64,000 nt of DNA, taken from Paraconexibacter algicola. Its GTDB lineage: Bacteria > Actinomycetota > Thermoleophilia > Solirubrobacterales > Solirubrobacteraceae. Position 1 is the first letter of the stretch; every line of letters begins with the position of its first letter. This document shows positions 7,569 to 15,101 of this stretch, piece after piece. The DNA is taken from contig NZ_PYYB01000003.1 of NCBI RefSeq assembly GCF_003044185.1, forward strand, positions 1-64,000, in the 5' to 3' direction. The notes under the pieces are model-generated. The model was not told the DNA's origin and did not search any database. It saw nothing but the letters and a program-made list of their open reading frames with translations. A program made the position numbers and the translations under genes.

Positions 7569-8586
7569 CAGCGGAGACCGGTCGTTTGAGGTTGACGCGG
7601 TCGTACTCGGCCGCGATGTCAGTGTGCAGTTCCAACCGCAGCACGGCAGCGGCTGGGATGCCACCCTCGCCGTTCGGGCGCCACCAGCAGTTGCCACGCG
7701 CGGCGACCCCGTGCTTACGGAGGAGGGCGAGCGCGTTGACGACGTCGGCGTGATCAGCGACGACGCTCTGATCGCTTGCGCGCGAGCGATGCGTGGACCG
7801 GACTCCGCCGGTGTCGTAGTTGACGCCCTGCAGCCGGGTCTCGCCCTTGACGCCGCCGTTCTGCTCAGTTTCGGCCTGCACGTGGAGCTTATGAACAACG
7901 GAGGAAAGCGCGAGCGGCACGAAGTGGCCGAACGGCAACCACGGCAGCAGGTCAAGGAACTGGGTCAGGACTTCGCCGTAGTCGCTGTCGCGGCCGAGCT
8001 GGCCGATGTGCAGGTCCGCGGTCCCGCTCAGCACGTTCCAACGTAGCCGCACCCATGCGCGGATCTGAATCGTCTCGTAGACCACCGCGGTCATACCATC
8101 GGCCACCTGCGACTGCAGGCGGGCCTCTTCATCGTGGTTACGACGGCGTGTCGTGCGCCGGCCCGCGGCGGTGATCTCGAAGACCGTGCCGTCGTGGCTG
8201 ACCGACGCGAGGGACAGATCGCGTGGGGCAGCGATCGGTTCGTCCATGCCTAGAACGTCGTGGCCGTCCGCAGTCAGCTTGCGACGGACCTCGGCTGGAT
8301 CCTTCCAGAGGTCGTTGACCGTGGAAGGAACGGTCGACGGCCACACATGCTGACGCCCGAGGAAAGCCTGCTCGGCAACGAACCGCACAAGCTTCGCGTA
8401 GTCGACCTTCGCGTTGCGCAGGCCTTCTCGCACGGCGTTCTCGAGCTCGTCGGCCTTCGAGCGCCTCGACACAGAGAGACCAGAGATCGTCTTCGCGAAG
8501 TCGTACTTCTGATCGCGATTCAACCGATCGAACTCAATGAGCACGAGTTCCCGCTCGCTTGCCTGGGCTGCCGCTCCGTCGGTCAC
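7522..8586 (-). CDS. unknown 354-residue protein, first gene of cargo operon
   Basis: Residues 1-75 are helical (FDRLNRDQKYDFAKTISGL, ADELENAVREGL). The middle and end are strand-rich, with a conserved-looking block TADLHIGQLGRDSDYGEVL near residue 190 and CWWRPNGEGGIP near 305. There is no signal peptide, TM helix or catalytic motif I can name. It is encoded just inside the mobile element's integrase and TA remnant and is followed by an overlapping HTH/zinc-ribbon gene and a small acidic gene. Cargo in this position is often defence, stress or regulation, but nothing in this protein proves that. It is clearly a real gene: long frame, normal codon bias and an overlapping downstream partner. 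Confidence 0.55.
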   Translation of the reverse strand: MTDGAAAQASERELVLIEFDRLNRDQKYDFAKTISGLSVSRRSKADELENAVREGLRNAKVDYAKLVRFVAEQAFLGRQHVWPSTVPSTVNDLWKDPAEVRRKLTADGHDVLGMDEPIAAPRDLSLASVSHDGTVFEITAAGRRTTRRRNHDEEARLQSQVADGMTAVVYETIQIRAWVRLRWNVLSGTADLHIGQLGRDSDYGEVLTQFLDLLPWLPFGHFVPLALSSVVHKLHVQAETEQNGGVKGETRLQGVNYDTGGVRSTHRSRASDQSVVADHADVVNALALLRKHGVAARGNCWWRPNGEGGIPAAAVLRLELHTDIAAEYDRVNLKRPVSADELEFLLARLRALAI

Positions 8587-8759
8587 CCGGAAACCGTAGC
8601 CACGTCCGCGGACATTCCTAGGGCCGGACGGAAAGCTGGCTCAGCGCCTCAGTGCCGACGAGTCTTCCGCCCGACTCGTTGCATGGGAGCTGCCCGCCCG
8701 GAGTGCGACCGATGCGGATATCTCGCTCCTCACCGAGCCGATCCGCGAAATGCGAGCGG

Positions 8760-9044
8760 CTAAGCGACGTCGAGATACCGGCGCAGCGCCTCACGGATGA
8801 CCGCCGAGGTCGTCGCGTCGTCCTGCTCGGCGCGCTCCGCAAGGGCCCGACGCAGCTCCGGGTCCAGCCGCACGGACTCGACGGTCGCTGCGGCTGTCCC
8901 CATCGGCGGCCGACCGCGCCGCCGCTCGAGGGTCTCGTCGACGTCGTAGCCCTTCTCGGCGTCCGCGGCGAGCTTCCCGATCAGCTCGTCGGTGATCGGC
9001 GTTCCGGACTTCGTCTTGCCGTACTTGGGCTCAGCGATGGTCAG
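8760..9044 (-). CDS. ribbon-helix-helix (CopG-type) antitoxin with non-standard start
   Basis: Reading from a CTG at 9044 gives 94 residues: TIAEPKYGKTKSGTPITDEL, an RRRGRPPMG linker, then VESVRLDPELRRALAERAEQ and TTSAVIREALRRYLDVA, a classic ribbon-helix-helix DNA-binding domain. This arrangement is typical of actinobacterial antitoxins paired with BrnT/DUF4258-like toxins. There is no ATG, GTG or TTG in frame before the domain except the ATG of RPPMG, which would remove half the protein. The CTG overlaps the toxin stop as CTGA, where ATGA would be expected, so a single A-to-C change may have weakened the start. Confidence 0.6.
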   Translation of the reverse strand: MTIAEPKYGKTKSGTPITDELIGKLAADAEKGYDVDETLERRRGRPPMGTAAATVESVRLDPELRRALAERAEQDDATTSAVIREALRRYLDVA

Positions 9045-9282
9045 GCTCCCGGGAGGAGTCGGTGGTACTTCGCGCGCATCGGCATCGCGTGAAACGCCAG
9101 GTACGTCCCGTCGCCGCGATCGAGGGCGACGACCTCGAGCAGTCGGCCGTCGCGCGCCGGCCCGTGTAGAGGCGGGCGTCGTTGTCTTGCTCGTCGGTGG
9201 CGATCGCGTTGGCCATGGCGTGCTCGACGTCCGCGTCGGCGATCCCGTGCTTGCGGACCGCCTGATGGATGTCGACCGTCAA
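9041..9282 (-). pseudogene. BrnT/DUF4258-like toxin with a single-base frameshift
   Basis: From a TTG start the frame gives TVDIHQAVRKHGIADADVEH and ATDEQDNDARLYTG, then turns into basic nonsense. Adding one base to the GGCC run near 9167 restores GPARDGRLLEVVALDRGDGT and FHAMPMRAKYHRLLPGA, ending in TGA at 9041-9043 right at the antitoxin start. That continuation (LLEVV, AFHAM.MR.KY) is what toxins of this group look like. Either the toxin is broken in this genome or the base is a sequencing error in a GC run. Together with the odd antitoxin start it suggests a decaying TA pair on the mobile element. Confidence 0.6.
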
Positions 9283-9316
9283 AACGTACTACGAAAGTCG
9301 GGGACCGCCAACCGCG

Positions 9317-10597
9317 TCATGCCGCCTCCACCTCGTCGTGCTCCGGGGCCATCGCCGCGGCGAACGCGTTGCCGAACCGTTTGGCGTCGTCGCGCCGCGG
9401 GCGCAGGTGCATGTAGCGCTCGGTCGTGACGAAGCTCGCGTGGCCGGCGGCGAGTTGGATCTCGAGCGGCGCGATCTTCGGGTCGCGCGCGAGCACGCTG
9501 GCGAACGTGTGCCGCAGGTCGTGGAAGGTCAGCAGCACCATCTTGTTGCCGCGCGGCTTGCGCCTCGTCACACCGGCGTAGTCGCGCGCCTTGCAGAACC
9601 GCGCGGACAGCGCGTCGATGTCGAGCTTGTCGTCGCGGCCCGTCCCCGGGAAGACCAACTCGTTGGACCACTTCGCGTCGTCGGGCGCCAGGCGCGCGAG
9701 GATCTGCGCGACCTGCGGCGCCATCGGGATCGTGCGCACACGCTTGCCCTTCGGCACCGCCCGCTCTCCCGCGCTGATGCTCTCGCTGACGTGGATCGTC
9801 ATCCCGTCGAAGTCGATGTTCTCCCACCGCAGGCTCACCAGCTCGGCGCGGCGCAGGCCGGCGAACGCAGCGAGGGTGATGATCTCCTCGTCGAAGCGGC
9901 TCGCAGCCGCCCGATGCTGGAACTGTTTGCAGTCGCAGAGCTCGAGGTGGATCGCTTTCGCGGCGCGCGCGATCGCCAGGACGTCCTCGACCTCGAAGAA
10001 CGGAGCCTTGCCCGTCGGCGGTTCCGGCGCCTTGCGAATGCCCTTCGACGGATCGGGGACCGGGGCGAACTCGTCCATGCCGTCGCCCCAGTTCACGACG
10101 ATGCGGAAGACCGTCAGCTGCGCGTTGGCGCTGCGCGGCGACAGCGACTCGCGGATGCGCACCCACCACGCGCGAATCTCGCGTCGCTCGATCCCGCGCA
10201 CTGGCTGCTCGCCGAACTCGGTCATCAGCGGACCGTCGGACCGCAGCACCGACTCGTAGTTGCGCAGGGTCGACGGCGCCCAGTCGCCCTCCGCGCGATG
10301 CCACTCCAGCCAGGCCTGCGCGACCTCGCCCCACGGCGCGCCGCCGAACGGGCTCACCGTGACGACGCGGCCCTCGTAGATCGCGCGCGCCTCGCGACGC
10401 GCTGCGACGAGCGTTTCCTCGAGCAGCCCGATCGCGTCGCGCTTGCGCAGGTGGCCGGCCGGAGGCTCGCCGCTCTCCCCCGTCCAGTCCATCCCGAGCT
10501 TGCGCTTGTGCTGCCCGTTCGCGTCCCGCCACTTCATGTACCAGGCCGTCCCGCGCTTGCCCTCGCGGCGGAACACGTGTCCGCTCACGGTGCTCAT
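9317..10597 (-). CDS. int: tyrosine recombinase, integrase of the mobile element
   Basis: 426 residues from the ATG at 10597 (MSTVSGHVFRREGKRGTAWY). The N-terminal arm-binding part (1-70) is followed by a SAM-like core-binding domain (about 90-185, WLEWHRAEGDWAPSTLRNYE) and a catalytic domain with AFAGLRRAEL (first Arg), FHDLRHTFAS (His and second Arg), LAAGHASFVTTERYMHL (His and the nucleophile Tyr). An insertion with LCDCKQFQHRA after the first block is unusual in length. The gene is transcribed away from the attachment site about 160 bases to its right, the standard arrangement for site-specific integration into a tRNA gene. It would integrate and excise the element at tRNA-Gly. Confidence 0.92.
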   Translation of the reverse strand: MSTVSGHVFRREGKRGTAWYMKWRDANGQHKRKLGMDWTGESGEPPAGHLRKRDAIGLLEETLVAARREARAIYEGRVVTVSPFGGAPWGEVAQAWLEWHRAEGDWAPSTLRNYESVLRSDGPLMTEFGEQPVRGIERREIRAWWVRIRESLSPRSANAQLTVFRIVVNWGDGMDEFAPVPDPSKGIRKAPEPPTGKAPFFEVEDVLAIARAAKAIHLELCDCKQFQHRAAASRFDEEIITLAAFAGLRRAELVSLRWENIDFDGMTIHVSESISAGERAVPKGKRVRTIPMAPQVAQILARLAPDDAKWSNELVFPGTGRDDKLDIDALSARFCKARDYAGVTRRKPRGNKMVLLTFHDLRHTFASVLARDPKIAPLEIQLAAGHASFVTTERYMHLRPRRDDAKRFGNAFAAAMAPEHDEVEAA

Positions 10598-10641
10598 ACG
10601 GGGTGCAATCGGCCTGCTCATCGCCCCTAAACTGAAGCACA

Positions 10642-10664
10642 AATTTGGTCCCCAATTTGGTCCC
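10642..10664 (+). repeat. two 11-base direct repeats, candidate integrase arm sites
   Basis: AATTTGGTCCC occurs at 10642-10652 and again at 10654-10664, a 12-base period, and GGTCCCC follows at 10671. The repeats are unusually A/T-rich for the region and lie between the integrase start and the attachment site, where arm-type binding sites usually sit. They could also be operator sites for the integrase promoter. Confidence 0.45.
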
Positions 10665-10760
10665 GAAACGGGTCCCCGAGGGGTCTGAGACAGCCTGATC
10701 GAACCCGAGGCAACCCCATCAATACTGGGCTTCCTGAACCCTCAAGTCATGGTTGAGGCT

Positions 10761-10802
10761 TTGCCATGCAGAAGGTCGAGAGTTCGAGTCTCTTCAGCCG
10801 CT
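10761..10802 (+). tRNA. 3' half of tRNA-Gly(GCC), attachment-site scar (not a functional tRNA)
   Basis: Reading as a tRNA: anticodon loop TTGCCAT at 10761-10767 with GCC at 10763-10765, the 3' strand of the anticodon stem GCAGA, variable loop AGGTC, T stem-loop GAGAG-TTCGAGT-CTCTT at 10778-10794, acceptor 3' strand CAGCCGC at 10795-10801 and discriminator T. The 5' side is missing: the five bases before the loop (AGGCT) cannot pair with GCAGA and there is no GCGGCTG acceptor strand upstream. The break falls exactly at the anticodon loop, a known crossover position for integrases. No CCA is encoded. The intact copy should lie at the other end of the element. Confidence 0.85.
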
Positions 10803-10807
10803 TGACG

Positions 10808-10831
10808 AAAGCCCCGCCCCGGCGGGGCTTT
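10808..10831 (+). terminator. intrinsic terminator left from the tRNA-Gly gene
   Basis: Perfect 10-bp stem AAAGCCCCGC (10808-10817) and GCGGGGCTTT (10822-10831) with a 4-base loop, 5 bases after the tRNA 3' end. It ends in a short T run. It marks the original tRNA transcription unit. From here to 11015 I see no gene; a palindrome AGGCGTC-C-GACGCCT lies at 10949-10963. Confidence 0.8.
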
Positions 10832-11015
10832 CTCGTTGCTCGGAACACGTGGTCCCCAAACTCGGGGCCGCGTTCTCGGACGCCGGCCGGCGAGCGTTCG
10901 GTCACGGACGCTCGCGTCGGCTCCGATGGTGCAGCTCCGCCGGCGCGAAGGCGTCCGACGCCTCGGCCCGAGGTCAATCAGCGGGCACCGCTCCGAGGCA
11001 CGTCGCCGCTCCCGG

Positions 11016-12131
11016 TCAGGCCGCCGCGTCCTCGTCCTGCGACGGCGCGTGCACGTAGGCCCGCAGGCCGCGATGGCGCGCGGCGAGATGCTCCAGGCGC
11101 AGGGTCATCGCCGGCGTCACGCGCACGCCGCGAGCGATCAGCAGCGTCCCGTCGGGCAGCCGCACGTCCTGCGCGATCGTGCTGCCGGCGGGGATCTCGG
11201 CGAGCCCGTGCTCGAGCAGCAAGGACTCCTGCCGGGCACCGACGGCCGCGGCGAGCGCGTCGAGCACCGGCTCGGCGATCGCGCCTTCCGCGCGCAGCAC
11301 CGCGACCGCGTCGGCGGGCGCCAGGCCGATGCACAGGAGGTCCAGGGCGACCGCGCCGCGCAGCAGGCTCGCCGCCGGTCCGAGCTCGCCGGAGGGCGGG
11401 TCGAGCGCCGCGACGACCGCGTCGAGCCGCGGGATGCGGCGCAGCATCCGGCCCGCGGCACGGACCGCGCCGACGACCGCGTCGCGGTCGGCGGGCTCGA
11501 GCGCCCGGCTGTCGGCCAGCCGGGCGGCGGTGTCGGCCGGCAGCGCGAAGGTCCCCAGCTGGCTGAGCGCGGCCGCGGTCTGCAGCGTCCACGTGTCGGT
11601 CAGGCCCAGGGACGGCGCGGCGTCGAGCACCAGGGTCGTCAGCCGTGCCGCGCGGCCCTGCGCCACCGGATCGGCGGCACCGAGCACCTCGGTGAGGACC
11701 TCGGTCGCGCCGCGGACCGTGTCCTGCAGCACCCGGTGCTCGGAGATCCGCTCACGGTGCCGGCGCACGCCCGCCTCGATCGCCGCCAGCAGGACGTCGC
11801 GGGCGACCGGCTTGGTGAGGTAGCGGAAGACCTGACCGTCGTTCACCGCGCTCGCGGCCGCCGCCGCGTCCGCCTGTCCGGTCAGCACGATCCGCGTGAC
11901 GTCCGGCGCGCGGTCGCGCGCCATCCCGAGAAAGCGCGCACCGTCCAGGACCGGCATGCGCATGTCGCTGACGATCACCTCGACCGGCTCCTCGTCGAGC
12001 ACCCGCAGGCCCTCGAAGCCCTGGCTGGCGGTGTGGATGCGGTAGCTGCGGCGCAGCATGTCGCCGAGCGCCTCGAGGACCTGCGGCTCGTCGTCGACGC
12101 AGAGGACGACCGGGCGATCGTGCTCGCTCAT
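11016..12131 (-). CDS. response regulator with degenerate HD-type output domain
   Basis: 371 residues from ATG 12131, which overlaps the previous stop by ATGA. The receiver domain (1-120) is complete: VVLCVDDEP, phospho-acceptor Asp56 in VIVSDMRMP, VLTG and YLTKPV. Residues 150-270 resemble the helical layout of HD/HD-GYP phosphodiesterases (GRAARLTTLVLDAAPSLGL), but LSQLG stands where LHDIG is expected, so the metal-binding His-Asp is gone. The C-terminal 80 residues (EIPAGSTIAQDVRLPDGTLL) match a short module usually found after HD-GYP-like regions. It is likely a signalling or scaffold protein rather than an enzyme. It is the last gene of the kinase operon. Confidence 0.75.
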   Translation of the reverse strand: MSEHDRPVVLCVDDEPQVLEALGDMLRRSYRIHTASQGFEGLRVLDEEPVEVIVSDMRMPVLDGARFLGMARDRAPDVTRIVLTGQADAAAAASAVNDGQVFRYLTKPVARDVLLAAIEAGVRRHRERISEHRVLQDTVRGATEVLTEVLGAADPVAQGRAARLTTLVLDAAPSLGLTDTWTLQTAAALSQLGTFALPADTAARLADSRALEPADRDAVVGAVRAAGRMLRRIPRLDAVVAALDPPSGELGPAASLLRGAVALDLLCIGLAPADAVAVLRAEGAIAEPVLDALAAAVGARQESLLLEHGLAEIPAGSTIAQDVRLPDGTLLIARGVRVTPAMTLRLEHLAARHRGLRAYVHAPSQDEDAAA

Positions 12132-13354
12132 GCCGCACGCTCCGGAGCCACGGCCCCACCCAGCTCGGCCCACAGCCGGGTCAGCGCGTCCGGCAGCTCG
12201 GGCACCCCGACCGGCGCGTCCGCACCCCACACCGCGGGATCACCGTGCCGGTAGATCGCGGTCGTCCCGGGATCCTCGAGCCGGTGCGCCAGGCGCTCCG
12301 CCAGCGCGACGGCCCGGACCAGCGGCGGGCCGCTCGCCGCGTCGGGCGCGTGATGGCACGCGACCGCCTCGACGACGGCGGCCGGCAGGCCCCACAGGGC
12401 GAGCAGCCGCCCGCCCGTCGCCGCGTGGCACGCACCGCGCTCCCGTGTCTCGACCTCGTGCAGGGCCAGGCCGGCGTCGGCTGCGGCCAGCAGGCGTGCA
12501 CGGTGCGCGTCGCGGTCGGCGCTCGCCAGCAGCAGCGCGCCGACGTCGTGCAGCAGCCCGCCGGCGAACGCCGCCGAGCCCAGCTCGCGGGCACCGACGA
12601 CGTCCCGCGCGATCCGGCCGGTGAACCGGGCGTGCGCCTCGAACGCCTCGAGCGCCGACGAGGGCAGCCGCGGCCCGGCGACCGTCAGGACCCCGTGCTC
12701 CAGCGCCACCGCCTCGACCGTGGACACCCCGAGGAACGCGATCGCCTCCTCGAGTCGCACGATCGTCCGCGGCACCCCGAAGTACGCGGAGTTCACCAGG
12801 CCCAGCAGCCGCGCGGTGAGGATCACGTCGCGGGACGCGATCCGGGCCAGCTCGGCCGCACCCGTGCGGTCGTGCGCCAGCGCGTCGCAGAGCTCCAGCA
12901 CGACCTGCGGGGCGCGCGGCAGCTCACCGATGCCCGTGACCGCGAGCCGCAGGCCCTCCTCACGCAGCCGCGCGCGCACCTCCAGGCTCTCCTGCACCGC
13001 ACGGGCGATCTCCGGCTCCGCGCAGGGCTTGCCGAGCACCCGGTGCGCCACGAGCCCCGCCCGCGTCGCGTTGCGCGGCTCCACCTGACCGCTGAGGATG
13101 ATCCGCACCACGTCGGGGTGGCGGCGCTCGACCTGCTCCAGCAGCGCGACGCCGTCCGTGCCCGGCATCCGCACGTCCGTGACGATCACGTCCACCGATC
13201 CGGCGTCGAGCGCCGTCAACGCGGCCGCCGCCCCGTCGTGGAAGCTCATGTCCCAGCGGTCGCGGCGGCGGCGCAGCAGATCGCGCAGCCCCTCGAGGAT
13301 CTCCGGCTCGTCGTCGACGAAGACGATCCGCACACGGTCGGTCGTGGCGCTCAT
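12128..13354 (-). CDS. response regulator with HDOD output domain
   Basis: 408 residues from ATG 13354, overlapping the kinase stop by ATGA. The receiver has VFVDDEPEIL, phospho-acceptor Asp60 in VIVTDVRMPGTDG, ILSG and VLGKPC. Residues 140-340 are an HDOD domain (IGELPRAPQVVLELCDALA, ILTARLLGLVNSAYFG, LEEAIAFLGVSTVEAVAL), then an HD-like segment with FAGGLLHDVGALLL and CHHAPD. HDOD proteins control motility, development or stress responses in other bacteria; the output here is unknown. Both receivers in this operon are probably phosphorylated by the kinase upstream. Confidence 0.85.
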   Translation of the reverse strand: MSATTDRVRIVFVDDEPEILEGLRDLLRRRRDRWDMSFHDGAAAALTALDAGSVDVIVTDVRMPGTDGVALLEQVERRHPDVVRIILSGQVEPRNATRAGLVAHRVLGKPCAEPEIARAVQESLEVRARLREEGLRLAVTGIGELPRAPQVVLELCDALAHDRTGAAELARIASRDVILTARLLGLVNSAYFGVPRTIVRLEEAIAFLGVSTVEAVALEHGVLTVAGPRLPSSALEAFEAHARFTGRIARDVVGARELGSAAFAGGLLHDVGALLLASADRDAHRARLLAAADAGLALHEVETRERGACHAATGGRLLALWGLPAAVVEAVACHHAPDAASGPPLVRAVALAERLAHRLEDPGTTAIYRHGDPAVWGADAPVGVPELPDALTRLWAELGGAVAPERAA

Positions 13355-14988
13355 CGCGGGCCCCCGACCGGCAGGCGGACCTCGACGCACGTGCCCTCCC
13401 CGGGCCGGCTGGACATCGTGATCGTCCCGCCGTGCATCTCGGTGACGATCCGGTGGGCGATCGCCAGGCCCTGCCCCGTCCCGACCCCGACCTCCTTCGT
13501 CGTGAAGAACGGATCGAACACGCGCGGCAGCGTCGCCGCGTCCACCCCCACCCCGTCGTCGACGACCTGCACCACCGCGGTTTCGCCCTCGCGGCGGGTG
13601 CGCACGGTCAGGGTGCCGTCCCCGGCGCGCCCGGTCGCGGCGATCGCCTGCGCGGCGTTCACCACGAGGTTGAGGAACACCTGCCCGAGGTCGCCGGGGC
13701 TGCAGCGGACCTCGCGGTCAAGCGCCAGGTCGGTGACGACCTCCGCCACGTGCCGGTACTCGCTGCGGGCCACGACCAGCGTGTCCGCCAGCATCCGGTC
13801 CAGATCCGCCGGGGCCAGCTCGCCGGACGGTCCGCCGGGCGAGAACCGCTTCATCGCCCGCACGATCGTCGCGACCCGGCCGACCCCGTCGGCGATCCGC
13901 TCGTGGGCCCGCGGCAGGCGCGTGCGCAGGTCGTCGAGGTCGACGCGCTCCTCCGCCGCCCGGACCGCCGCCTCGTCGACCGTGCACGCCAGCGCACGAT
14001 GGTGGTCCAGCACCCCGACGAGGTCCTCGTGCGCGTCCTGGAGGAACGCCGCGGTGTCCCCGATGAACTGGATCGGCGTGTTGATCTCGTGCGCGATTCC
14101 CGCCGCCAGCTGCCCGACCGCCTCGAGCTTGCGCGCCAGCTGCAGCTCGCCCTCGGCACGCGCGTGCTGCTGCTGGGCGAGGACCCGCTCGGTGACGTCG
14201 AGCAGCACGCCCTGCGACACCACGGTCGCGCCGCTGCCGTCCTCGACCGCCGCGAGCTCCTCGCGCACCCACACGTCGTGGCCGTCGGCGTGCACGAGCC
14301 GGTACTCGATCGCCCGGTGGTCCCCCGGCTCCAGCGGCCGGTCGGCGTGCGCGACGACCCGGTCGCGGTCCTCCGGATGCAGGCGCGAGCGCCACAGGTC
14401 GCTGGCCCCGAGCCAGCGCCAGTCCGGGAAGCCGGTCAGCTCCTCGATCTGCGGCGACGCGTACTCGACCAGGCCGCCGAGCCCGCCGCTCGTGCCCACC
14501 GTCAGGTACACGACGGCCGGGAGGTGCTCGACCAGCCGCTGGTAGCGGCGTTGGGACGCGCGCAGCGCGGCGCGGCTCTCGGCCAGCGCCTCGACCTCCA
14601 GGCGCCGCACGCGGCCCGCCTCCTCGGCGTCCCGCAGGGCGTGGCGCTCCGCGCGCGCCCACGACTCCAGGCGCTCCTCGCGCAGCGCCAGATCGGTCAC
14701 GTCGTGCAGCTCCACGACGGCGCCACAGCCCGACGGGTCCGGCCAGGCCTCGAGGCTCCAGACCGCGGTCCGACCACCGGTCGCGGTCCGGCGCTCGTCG
14801 GTGCACCGTGTGTGCTCGCACGCGCTGCGGCTCCCGAGCGCGAGCGCGCGCGCCGCCTCGTCGGGATGCGCGGACGCCCACGCCAGGTAGGCGGGCGTGG
14901 CGGCGAGCAGCTCGCCGTCGGCGGTCACGTGGACCAGCGGCACCGGGAGGGCGCGCCAGACCTGGTCGGGGATCACGAGCTCGGGCAC
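13351..14988 (-). CDS. PAS-domain sensor histidine kinase
   Basis: About 545 residues from GTG 14988, preceded at short spacing by GGAGG; an ATG at 15024 adds 12 residues and is possible. There are no TM helices, so it is cytoplasmic. A first PAS-like segment covers about 5-100 (VWRALPVPLVHVTADGELLA). A coiled coil of about 50 residues follows, then a PAS/PAC domain (LVEHLPAVVYLTV, EYASPQIEELTGF, LDVTERV). The kinase core has the H-box QLAAGIAHEINTPIQF, NLVVNAAQAI, DDGVGV, FDPFFTTK and GTGQGLAIAH. It heads a three-gene unit with two response regulators, all joined by 4-base overlaps. Confidence 0.88.
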   Translation of the reverse strand: MPELVIPDQVWRALPVPLVHVTADGELLAATPAYLAWASAHPDEAARALALGSRSACEHTRCTDERRTATGGRTAVWSLEAWPDPSGCGAVVELHDVTDLALREERLESWARAERHALRDAEEAGRVRRLEVEALAESRAALRASQRRYQRLVEHLPAVVYLTVGTSGGLGGLVEYASPQIEELTGFPDWRWLGASDLWRSRLHPEDRDRVVAHADRPLEPGDHRAIEYRLVHADGHDVWVREELAAVEDGSGATVVSQGVLLDVTERVLAQQQHARAEGELQLARKLEAVGQLAAGIAHEINTPIQFIGDTAAFLQDAHEDLVGVLDHHRALACTVDEAAVRAAEERVDLDDLRTRLPRAHERIADGVGRVATIVRAMKRFSPGGPSGELAPADLDRMLADTLVVARSEYRHVAEVVTDLALDREVRCSPGDLGQVFLNLVVNAAQAIAATGRAGDGTLTVRTRREGETAVVQVVDDGVGVDAATLPRVFDPFFTTKEVGVGTGQGLAIAHRIVTEMHGGTITMSSRPGEGTCVEVRLPVGGPR

Positions 14989-15101
14989 ACCCCTCCATCG
15001 ACGCGCACGCCCGCGCGCATGCACGTGCGCGCCGCGGGGTCGACGGACGGACTGCCGCGCGCCTCACCAGTCGCGGGCGCCGGCTCGTACGGACGTCCGG
15101 G

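Larger units (their letters stand above)
1..10802. mobile_element. right end of an integrative (conjugative or mobilisable) element inserted at tRNA-Gly(GCC)
   Basis: The segment starts inside a TraA/MobF-type relaxase-helicase and has an excisionase-like HTH protein, cargo genes, a degenerate toxin-antitoxin pair and a tyrosine integrase transcribed away from the right end. It stops at a 42-base tRNA-Gly 3' half that begins at the anticodon loop. Tyrosine integrases commonly use tRNA 3' halves as attachment sites, and an integrase gene next to the site is typical. The left end lies outside the window, so total length and the rest of the transfer genes are unknown. All genes to the right are conserved chromosomal genes. 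The attachment scar is read directly; mobility is inferred. Confidence 0.85.

Noticed and set aside
8618-8842. Minus-strand frame of 74 codons near the antitoxin
   Set aside because: It overlaps the ribbon-helix-helix domain in another frame and has no recognisable features.
9269-10630. Plus-strand open frame opposite the integrase
   Set aside because: Antisense shadow; the minus-strand integrase has the full tyrosine recombinase residue set.
10720-10802. A complete tRNA-Gly gene
   Set aside because: The 5' acceptor strand, D-arm and 5' anticodon stem are absent; only the 3' half fits.
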